Source of the DNA: CAYQMF01 sp964418595
GTDB taxonomy: Bacteria; Planctomycetota; UBA1135; UBA2386
Assembly (NCBI GenBank): GCA_964418595.1
Contig: CAYQMF010000157.1
Span: 1 to 12,700 of the forward strand
Direction of reading: 5' to 3'
DNA: 12,700 bases
In this document: piece after piece, positions 1 through 6,576 of the stretch
Position numbering within the stretch: position 1 is the stretch's first letter
Layout: each line of letters begins with the position of its first letter
Program-made: the position numbers and the translations under genes
The notes under the pieces: generated by a model
What the model was told of the DNA's origin: nothing
Databases searched by the model: none
The model's input: the letters and a program-made list of their open reading frames with translations, nothing else

Positions 1-51
1 GGGAGCCCGGACCTTGCTGCACAACCAAGGAACCGTAACCAAGCTCTACCA

Positions 52-3000
52 ATGCTCACGCCCGACGGCCCTGCCTCCGACGCCGCGGCCTGCGACTTCC
101 TGGAGATGCTCGATCGCGATCGCGCGCGCGGCAACGTGCGCGCGCGCGCTGAGTACCTGGCGCGGTTTCCCGGGCACGAGGCACGGATCCGGCGCGAACT
201 CGATGCGCTGGCGGAGCAGCCGCCGGCGCCCGCGGTCGTGCGGCGGCTCGGTCGCTACCGGCTGGTGCGCGAACTCGGTCGCGGTGGACAGGCGGTCGTG
301 CACCTCGCGCACGATGAGCATCTCGATCGACCGGTGGCGTTGAAGGTGCTCGTCGAGGGTGCCGGCTGGCAGTCGCAGTCGCGGCGCGAACGGTTACAGC
401 GCGAGGCGAGCGCCCTGGCGCGCCTCGACCACCCGGGGATCTGCGCCATCCACGAGGCCGACCTCGCCGGCGAGACGCCGTTCCTCGCCATGCGCTACGT
501 CGCCGGCGAGACGCTGGCGGCGCGGCTGCAGCGCGCGCGTGTGGCGGCGGTCGATGGCGAGGGGTTGCTCGCGTGTCGGCCCGACAGCACCGCACACATC
601 GCCCTCGTCCTGGCAATGGGTGAGATGGTGGCGCGCGCGTTGCACTCGGCGCACGAAGCGGGCGTGGTGCACCGGGACATCAAGCCCGGCAACGTGATGC
701 TCACCCGCGACGACGAGCCGGTGATCCTCGACTTCGGCATCGCGAGCACCGACGACGCCGCCGAGCTGGTGCGCACGCGCACGGGCGAGCTGTTCGGTTC
801 GCTCGCCTATCTGGCGCCGGAGCGGCTGAGCGGCAACGGCACCGCCGACCGGCGCGGCGACGTGTACGCACTCGGCGTGACGCTCTACGAGTGCCTGACG
901 CTCCGACGGCCATTCGAGGCGACGACGGCGACGGCGCTGCTGGCTGCGATCGGTGCCGGGCGCGCCGTCGATCCCGTTCGTCACAACCGCGCCCTGCCGC
1001 GCGATGTCGTGCTGGTGCTGGAGACCGCGCTCGAGCCGGATCCCTCGCGCCGCTACCCGACGGCCCTGGCCTTGGCCGAGGACCTGCGCCGGTTGCGCCA
1101 TCACGAGCCGATCGCGGCGCGGCCGATTCCGATCCGGCTGCGCGTCTTGCGGTGGACGCGGCGTCACCCGGTCGTGGCGGTGGCCGGTGTGCTGCTCGTC
1201 GCGGCGCTGGTGCTGAGCACGGGCTTCCTGGTGCAGCTCGCGGCGCAGCGCGACCGCTTGCTCGCGTGGCAGCAGGTACTGGAGGCGTTGTCGGCACGCG
1301 ACCAACCGGTGGCGGCGCTCGGCCGCGTGCTCGCGGCGGCGCCACACGTGCCCGAAGCGCAGCTCAACGGACCGCTCATCGAACTGCTCGCGCAGAGCAC
1401 GGTGGTGTTGGAGTTGTCCGCGGAGCGGCTCGGCGCGGCGCCGGCGGGGACGGCGATCTTTGCCGCCGGCGACCGGATCCTTGCGGTCCCGACCGCTGCC
1501 GGCGAGCTGGTGGAGATCGATGTCGAGTCCGGCACCGTGCTGCGGCGTCGTGACATCCACGGCGCACCGTTCGTGTTGCGCGTCGATGCGGCGGGCGAAG
1601 TCGCGATCACGTCGGGCATGGATGGACGCGTGCGGCGGTTCGACGTGGCAGGATGGAGCGAACAACCGCTGCCAGACGCGGTCGTGAACAGCAACCGGGA
1701 GATCCTGAGTGCGCCTGCACCCGCTCGCCTGCCGCGTGCCCCCGTGCTCTCGCCCGCCGGCGACCGCTTCCTGTTGCTTGGCTACGACGGCTCGCTGCTC
1801 GGCGGCGGGATGACGGGAGATGCTCGCGTGTGGCGACAGCATCGCGAGAACTGGTGGGTCCGGCACGCGTGCTTCGTGCGCGGCGGCACGCAGGTGGTGG
1901 TGGGCTGGTCGGGCCCACGCGAACAGGGCGCGAGCGACGTGCGGGTGCTGGCGAGCGTCGACGGCGGCGAGGTCGCGCGTCTGGAGACCGGTGGTCAGGA
2001 GTCGACGTGTTTCGCGTCGGACGCCGCGGGTGCGCGCCTGTGCGTGGGCTGCGCCGATGGTGTCGTGCGCGTGTTCGACACGTCCACCTGGCGCAGCACC
2101 GTCGAGCTGCATGCCGGCGGCGAGGATCTGCGGGACGTGTACTGGGTCGGGTTCACGCCCGCGGGGGACGGGCTCGTGACGCTCGGCTTCGAAGGCCTGA
2201 CGGTGTGGGATCTCGCTCGCCGCGAACGACGCGCGCGGGTCGTCGCCGCCGGCGGCCGGCCGTTCCACGTCGGGGCGTTTGGTCCCGATGGTGCACGCTT
2301 CGCCGCGGTCGTGAAGGACGGCACCGTGCGCGTGTTCGACACGGCCGACTGGTCGCAGGTGAGCACCGCCCGCTGGAGCCATCGCTATCCGGACGAGCTG
2401 ACCTGGAACGCCGCCGGGACGCGGCTCGCGTTCCAGGACGGTCGCGGGCTGCACGTCATGTCGGTGGTGGCGGCGGCGCCCGACGTGCGCGTACATCGCG
2501 AGGCGATCACTTCGTTGGCCTGGACCGCGGACGGCCGTCGGGTACTGACCGCGTCGCGCGACGGAACGGCGGCGCTGGTGGACCTCGCCACCGGCCGCCG
2601 CGAGGTCGTCCTTCCGCACGCCGCGCCGGTGCGGCGCGCGCGCCTCAGCGCGGACGGACATCGCATCGCCACGGCGTGCGAGGACGGCGGCGTGCGGATG
2701 TGGTCGATGGAGGGTGCGCGCGCATCGGTGATGCACACGTGGCGGGCGCACGCCGGAGCCGTGCACGACGTACAGTTCGTCCCGGGTGATGGCCGCCTGC
2801 TCTCGTTGGGCGCGGACGGCGGTGTCCACGTGTTCGATCCCAGCACCGGCACGGCCACCGACTTGCGCTCGCATCGGGGCGCATGCCTGTGCGCCGCGAT
2901 CGATGCCGATCTCGGCTTCATCGCCACCGGCGGCGCCGACGATCAGGTGCTCGTGCACGATCTGGCGGGACGCTTCGTCGCCGCGCTGCCCACGCTGCCG

Positions 3001-3561
3001 AGTGGCGTCGCACCTGCGATCGATCTGCAGGGCGACGCGAGCGCTCTCGCCTTCGATGCCGTGCGACGCCGCCTCGTCGTCGCCAACCGGCGCGACGTGC
3101 TCGTGGTCTACGCGCTCGACGACTGGAAGGCGACGTGGGTCGCGCCGCGGACGCAGGGCCAGGAGTACTCCGCGCACGTCGCCCTGATCGCGGGCGGCCG
3201 CTACTACGCGACCGCGCACAGCGGTGTCGGCGACTGGACCTTCGTCGATGCAGACACGCTCGTGCCGCACGATGTCGGTGCCGGGCACTTTCCGGCCGCC
3301 ATCGTCGCCGCGCTGCGGTTCTCGCCGGACGCGCGCCTGCTGCTCGTGGCCGCTCGCGACGACTCGGTGTCGCTCTGGGATCTGGCGGCACGCGCGCGCC
3401 ACCTCGACCTGCGCGGCAACCATGGTGGCGTGCGGGCGGCGGAGTTCAGTCCCGACGGCACATGGGTGGCCACCGGGAGCCAGGACGGAGTGTTGCGTGC
3501 GTGGCCGGTGCGGCCGCTGCCGTTCGCGCAGCGGTATTGGCAACGTGCCGCGGGGCGCTGA
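52..3561 (+). CDS. Transmembrane Ser/Thr protein kinase with C-terminal WD40 beta-propeller region
   Basis: An 1169-residue protein kinase of the Hanks (PASTA-kinase-like) family, predicted to phosphorylate Ser/Thr on cytoplasmic partners. Residues 1-60 resemble the short N-terminal segment common in planctomycete kinases (ARAEYLARFPGHEARI). The kinase domain spans about 68-350: glycine loop GRGGQAVV at 76-83, VALK lysine K98, C-helix E118, HRDIKPGN at 207-214, DFG at 227-229, APE at 255-257. All key residues are present, so it should be active. One membrane helix lies at about 372-396. Residues ~450-1160 hold roughly 14-16 WD40-like segments (for example SPDARLLLVAARDDSVSLWD), enough for two propellers, predicted outside the cytoplasmic membrane. 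The ATG at 52 is chosen because the N-terminal motif begins directly after it; no Shine-Dalgarno sequence lies at normal distance (AAGGAA at 27-32 is too far). Only 51 bp upstream are visible. It converges on an ECF sigma gene. The ligand is unknown. Confidence 0.93.
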   Translation: MLTPDGPASDAAACDFLEMLDRDRARGNVRARAEYLARFPGHEARIRRELDALAEQPPAPAVVRRLGRYRLVRELGRGGQAVVHLAHDEHLDRPVALKVLVEGAGWQSQSRRERLQREASALARLDHPGICAIHEADLAGETPFLAMRYVAGETLAARLQRARVAAVDGEGLLACRPDSTAHIALVLAMGEMVARALHSAHEAGVVHRDIKPGNVMLTRDDEPVILDFGIASTDDAAELVRTRTGELFGSLAYLAPERLSGNGTADRRGDVYALGVTLYECLTLRRPFEATTATALLAAIGAGRAVDPVRHNRALPRDVVLVLETALEPDPSRRYPTALALAEDLRRLRHHEPIAARPIPIRLRVLRWTRRHPVVAVAGVLLVAALVLSTGFLVQLAAQRDRLLAWQQVLEALSARDQPVAALGRVLAAAPHVPEAQLNGPLIELLAQSTVVLELSAERLGAAPAGTAIFAAGDRILAVPTAAGELVEIDVESGTVLRRRDIHGAPFVLRVDAAGEVAITSGMDGRVRRFDVAGWSEQPLPDAVVNSNREILSAPAPARLPRAPVLSPAGDRFLLLGYDGSLLGGGMTGDARVWRQHRENWWVRHACFVRGGTQVVVGWSGPREQGASDVRVLASVDGGEVARLETGGQESTCFASDAAGARLCVGCADGVVRVFDTSTWRSTVELHAGGEDLRDVYWVGFTPAGDGLVTLGFEGLTVWDLARRERRARVVAAGGRPFHVGAFGPDGARFAAVVKDGTVRVFDTADWSQVSTARWSHRYPDELTWNAAGTRLAFQDGRGLHVMSVVAAAPDVRVHREAITSLAWTADGRRVLTASRDGTAALVDLATGRREVVLPHAAPVRRARLSADGHRIATACEDGGVRMWSMEGARASVMHTWRAHAGAVHDVQFVPGDGRLLSLGADGGVHVFDPSTGTATDLRSHRGACLCAAIDADLGFIATGGADDQVLVHDLAGRFVAALPTLPSGVAPAIDLQGDASALAFDAVRRRLVVANRRDVLVVYALDDWKATWVAPRTQGQEYSAHVALIAGGRYYATAHSGVGDWTFVDADTLVPHDVGAGHFPAAIVAALRFSPDARLLLVAARDDSVSLWDLAARARHLDLRGNHGGVRAAEFSPDGTWVATGSQDGVLRAWPVRPLPFAQRYWQRAAGR

Positions 3562-3576
3562 GGGACGGTTGCTGAG

Positions 3577-4116
3577 TCAGGGCACGAGCCCCGCGGCACC
3601 GGGCCAGGCGCGCACGCGTTCACGCAGTCGCTGCCAGCGCTTGGCCAGCGAGTCGTAGCCGATGCCGAGGCGCGCCGCGGCTTCCGTCTGCGGCAGGTCC
3701 TCCAGCCCGACGTGGATGAGCAGCATGCGGTCGTCGTCGTCGAGCTGCTCGACGCGGCGCAGGAACTCGCGCACGGCGTCGTCGCGTGCAACGCGCTGCG
3801 TCAGGCTGGTGACGTCGGCCGGCACCTGTCCAAGAGCCAGCAGACGCGAGGTGCTTCCGGCGGCGGAGCCTTCACGCCGCAGGCGCTCGGCCGTGCGACG
3901 GACTTCATAGAGCGCATGCTTGGCGATGGTGAAGAGCCACGCGCGTTCGGGGCCGGCCGACTCGGTGCGCGCCGGGGCCGCGCGCGTCGCCCGCACCCAG
4001 ACCTCCTGCGTCAGGTCTTCGGCGGTCACCAGCGGCTGCAGGCCGCGGGTGCGCAGACACGCCCACGCGTACAGCGCGGCGGCGTGTTCGCGGTAGAGCG
4101 CGTCGATGTCATGCAT
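3577..4116 (-). CDS. ECF-type RNA polymerase sigma factor
   Basis: A 179-residue sigma-70 family protein of extracytoplasmic-function type, which should direct RNA polymerase to a specific promoter set. Region 2 covers about residues 7-75, with LYREHAAALYAWACLR and the region 2.2 motif TAEDLTQEVWVRA (31-43), which keeps the acidic residues that usually contact core polymerase. Region 4 covers about 120-168, with a helix-turn-helix in LPQTEAAARLGIGYDSLAKR. The open frame extends 57 codons upstream, but that part is arginine-rich and not sigma-like, so the ATG at 4116 (MHDIDALYREH) is preferred. No Shine-Dalgarno sequence is visible before it. The stop codon lies 15 bp from that of the WD40 kinase on the other strand, and no anti-sigma gene is adjacent. 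Control by the neighbouring kinase is possible but inferred only from proximity. It differs clearly in sequence from the other sigma factor in this window. Confidence 0.9.
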   Translation of the reverse strand: MHDIDALYREHAAALYAWACLRTRGLQPLVTAEDLTQEVWVRATRAAPARTESAGPERAWLFTIAKHALYEVRRTAERLRREGSAAGSTSRLLALGQVPADVTSLTQRVARDDAVREFLRRVEQLDDDDRMLLIHVGLEDLPQTEAAARLGIGYDSLAKRWQRLRERVRAWPGAAGLVP

Positions 4117-4173
4117 GGACGTCGACCAGGAGGGAGCGGGCGGGCACGCGCGCCGATCGTATCGTCGGATCGC

Positions 4174-4193
4174 GCAGCCCCTTCGCGGGCTGC
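4174..4193. promoter_or_regulatory. Stem-loop in the divergent intergenic region
   Basis: A perfect 7-bp inverted repeat (GCAGCCC / GGGCTGC) with a 6-nt loop, lying in the 110-bp gap between the divergent ECF sigma gene and the exported hydrolase gene. It ends about 21 bp before the TATAAC box, close to where a -35 element would sit, so it could be an operator. It could equally be chance in GC-rich DNA. Confidence 0.25.
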
Positions 4194-4214
4194 CGCAACC
4201 CGTCGCTCCGCCCC

Positions 4215-4220
4215 TATAAC
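4215..4220 (+). promoter_or_regulatory. Putative -10 element (TATAAC) for a leaderless transcript
   Basis: TATAAC matches the bacterial -10 consensus at five of six positions and stands out in a very GC-rich intergenic region. It ends 6 nt before the ATG at 4227, so transcription from it would start at or next to the first base of the start codon. No Shine-Dalgarno sequence precedes that ATG, which agrees with leaderless translation. No convincing -35 element was found. Confidence 0.45.
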
Positions 4221-4226
4221 CCCGCC

Positions 4227-6275
4227 ATGCGCTCGCTCGCCGCCGCCCTCGCGTCCTGCCTCCTCCTTCCCGCCCAGGACGCCACATCCGACCCCCTCGC
4301 CGCCGCGCTCGCGCGCGCGGGCGACAACGAGCCGGAGCTGCGCAAGGCCATCGCCGACGTGCCCGGCGAACATCGCGCGAGCCTCGAGTTCCTCGTCGCG
4401 CACATGCCGGAGAAGGACCTGCGTTCGCTGACGGCGAGCTTTCTGCTCACCGACGTGGCGCTCGCGCACGCGGCGCGCGCCGACGCACCTTGGGGCGCGT
4501 CGATCCCCGACGACGTCTTCCTCGACGCGATCCTGCCGTACGCGCAGATCGACGAGACGCGCGAAGCGTGGCGCGCGTCGCTGCGCGCGACGTGCCTGCC
4601 GATGACCGAGGGCTGCGCGCGCCCCGGCGAGGCCGCGTGCCGCTTGAACGAGAAGCTGTTCCCGGCGCTGAACGTGCGCTACTCGACGAAGCGGCAGCGC
4701 GCCAACCAGAGTCCTTCCGAGTCCGCGGCGCAGGGGCTCGCGTCGTGCACGGGTCTTTCGATCCTGCTCGCCGACGCCTGCCGCGCGGTCGGAGTGCCGG
4801 CGCGCCTCGCCGGGATCGCGAGTTGGCCCGGGCGCGGCGGCAACCACACCTGGGTCGAGGTGTGGGACGACGGCTGGCACTTTCTCGGCGCGGCGGAGCC
4901 GGACCCGGCCGGGCTCGACCGCGGCTGGTTCGCAGGCGAGGCAGCGGGCGCGAGGCCCGGCGATCCGCGCGAGGGACTCTTCGCGGTGTCGTGGCGCGTG
5001 ACGGGGCAGTTCTTCCCGCTGCCGTGGGCGCGGCCCGCGCAGTGGCCGCACGGCGTGGAGGTGACGGCGCGGTACGCGAAGAAGAGCGATGCCGGTTCCA
5101 CTGCGAGCGACGACGCGCTGCGTGCGCAGTTCGCACGCTTCTTCGCCGCGTCGGCCGAAGAGCAGGCGAAGTTCGAATTCGACCGCAACCTCGACGCGAG
5201 GCTCGTCGACCCGAAGGAGGACGCTCGCCTGCGCGCGCTCGCGTGGAAGGCCTTCCTCGCCGCGCCGCACGCGGAACTGCGCGCCGACCACGCCGCCAAC
5301 CGTGTGCGCGCCGGCGGCTACGAGAGTCCGTTCGTGGTGAAGACCGTCGGCGAGAAGCCCGCGTCCGGTTTCGGCCTCGTCATCGCCATGCACGGCGGCG
5401 GCGGCGCGCCCAAGCGCGTCAACGACCAGCAGTGGGAGGTGATGCAGCGCTACTACAAGGATCACCCGGAGGCCGGTGCCTACCGCTACTGCGCGCTGCG
5501 CGCGCCCACCGACGAGTGGAACGGCTTCTACACCGGCTACGCGTACCCGCTCGTCGAGCGCCTCATCCGTCAGTTCGCCGTCTGCGAGGGCATCGACACC
5601 GACAAGGTGTTCGTCATCGGCTACTCGCACGGCGGCTACGGAGCGTTCGCGATCGCGCCGATGCTCGCCGACCGCTTCGCCGCCGGGCACAGCAGCGCCG
5701 CGGCGCCGACCGACGGCGTCACGTCCGCGCTCAACCTGCGCAACCTGCGTTTCACCTTCATGGTGGGCGAACGCGACACCGCCTACGGCCGGCGCGAACG
5801 CTGCGAGAAGTTCGCCGCCACGCTGGCGACGCTGCGGGGCGAGCGCACCGATGCCTTCCCGGGCGGCTTCCTCTTCCAGCCGGGCTTCGGCCACGGCGGG
5901 CTACCCGATCGCGACATCCTGAAGGACCTCCTCCCCGCGGTCCGGCAGCCCCTGCCGCGCGAGATGACGTGGGAACCCGTCGATCCTGCGATCCGCGCGC
6001 ACCACTGGGTGGCGATCGACGCGGGTGGCCCCGGCAAGCGCGTCGACGCGACGCTGCAGGGGCAGACGCTCACCGTCACACGCACCGGGGATGTGAAGGT
6101 CACCCTCTGCCTCGACGCACGCCTGTGCGACCTCGGCAAGCCGTTGACGCTGCGGGTCGATGGCGCGACGCGCGAAGTGACCCTGCGGCCGAGCCTGCGC
6201 ACGCTTCTCACGACGCTGCAGGCACGCGGCGACGTGCAGCTCGCGGGGAGCGTCGAAGTCGGCGTCGATGAGTGA
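4227..6275 (+). CDS. Exported transglutaminase-like / alpha-beta-hydrolase fusion protein
   Basis: A 682-residue protein with two enzyme-like domains. The N-terminus is a hydrophobic export signal ending near LLLPAQ (residues 14-17); LASC at 8-11 also resembles a lipobox, though it would give a very short lipoprotein signal. Residues ~130-260 look like a transglutaminase/cysteine-protease fold: C174 in ASCTGLS, H207 in GGNHTWVEVWDDGWHF, and an acidic third residue in GAAEPD (probably E224 or D226). Residues ~378-570 form an esterase-like alpha/beta-hydrolase: MHGGGG at 388-393 for the oxyanion hole, nucleophile S467 in GYSHGG, probable D517 in VGERD and H556 in GFGHGG. A beta-rich tail (~575-682) follows. 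Both catalytic sets look intact. The substrate is unknown; cleavage or modification of a peptide plus ester hydrolysis outside the cytoplasm is only a guess. It is divergent from the ECF sigma gene, and its start fits a TATAAC box placed for leaderless transcription. Confidence 0.88.
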   Translation: MRSLAAALASCLLLPAQDATSDPLAAALARAGDNEPELRKAIADVPGEHRASLEFLVAHMPEKDLRSLTASFLLTDVALAHAARADAPWGASIPDDVFLDAILPYAQIDETREAWRASLRATCLPMTEGCARPGEAACRLNEKLFPALNVRYSTKRQRANQSPSESAAQGLASCTGLSILLADACRAVGVPARLAGIASWPGRGGNHTWVEVWDDGWHFLGAAEPDPAGLDRGWFAGEAAGARPGDPREGLFAVSWRVTGQFFPLPWARPAQWPHGVEVTARYAKKSDAGSTASDDALRAQFARFFAASAEEQAKFEFDRNLDARLVDPKEDARLRALAWKAFLAAPHAELRADHAANRVRAGGYESPFVVKTVGEKPASGFGLVIAMHGGGGAPKRVNDQQWEVMQRYYKDHPEAGAYRYCALRAPTDEWNGFYTGYAYPLVERLIRQFAVCEGIDTDKVFVIGYSHGGYGAFAIAPMLADRFAAGHSSAAAPTDGVTSALNLRNLRFTFMVGERDTAYGRRERCEKFAATLATLRGERTDAFPGGFLFQPGFGHGGLPDRDILKDLLPAVRQPLPREMTWEPVDPAIRAHHWVAIDAGGPGKRVDATLQGQTLTVTRTGDVKVTLCLDARLCDLGKPLTLRVDGATREVTLRPSLRTLLTTLQARGDVQLAGSVEVGVDE

Positions 6276-6572
6276 GTCGCGCGCCTCGGATCGACGGTTG
6301 CGGCCGACGGGGACACTCGACGGCTCCGCAGTCGCGTCACAGGTGTGGCCGACTACGACCGCAGTACAGAAGCGACGTGGCGAGGCCGAGGTTGGCCACC
6401 GCCATGAGGATGGACGGCAGCGTCGCCAGCAGGCGCGCCGGGCACACAACCCACACCGTGGACAGCCGGCAAGCACTCATCGGCGAATGCCGCCGCCGAA
6501 AGCCAATCAGGCGGACACAACATAGTCCAATGGATCGCAGCCATCCACGCTTGTCACGAGTGGGGCTGGCGC
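6276..6572. other. Intergenic region between convergent genes
   Basis: A gap of about 297 bp between the stop codons of the hydrolase gene and the Kelch kinase gene. It is visibly less GC-rich than its surroundings, especially at 6480-6540. I see no strong terminator hairpin with a T-tract, no RNA gene and no mobile-element remnant. The only candidate content is the small minus-strand ORF listed separately. Confidence 0.5.
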
Positions 6573-6576
6573 TCAC
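6337..6576 (-). CDS. Doubtful small ORF with one hydrophobic segment, overlapping the kinase stop codon
   Basis: A 79-codon frame that starts with GTG in a GTGA overlap with the stop codon of the Kelch kinase, an arrangement typical of translational coupling. The second half contains a possible membrane segment (LLATLPSILMAVANLGLATS, about residues 49-68), and codons there mostly end in G or C as in real genes of this window. The first half has mixed third positions and many Cys, Arg and Trp codons, which argues against coding. I recognise no family. It could be a small membrane protein, the decayed 3' end of an older gene, or nothing. Confidence 0.25.
   Translation of the reverse strand: MSASPTRDKRGWLRSIGLCCVRLIGFRRRHSPMSACRLSTVWVVCPARLLATLPSILMAVANLGLATSLLYCGRSRPHL

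Noticed and set aside
14..51. Possible promoter before the WD40 kinase (TTGCTG, then TAACCA)
   Set aside because: Each hexamer matches the consensus at only two or three positions, and too little upstream sequence is visible to judge.
394..3543. 1049-codon open frame antisense to the WD40 kinase
   Set aside because: It is rich in Arg, His and Gln without domains and mirrors the strong codon bias of the kinase gene; long antisense frames are expected at this GC content.
4117..4287. N-terminal extension of the ECF sigma frame
   Set aside because: The added 57 residues are arginine- and glycine-rich and unlike any sigma factor; the usual ECF beginning follows ATG 4116.
4026..5894. 622-codon open frame antisense to the exported hydrolase
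   Set aside because: It has no recognisable domain and overlaps two well-supported genes; it is explained by GC-rich third positions on the other strand.
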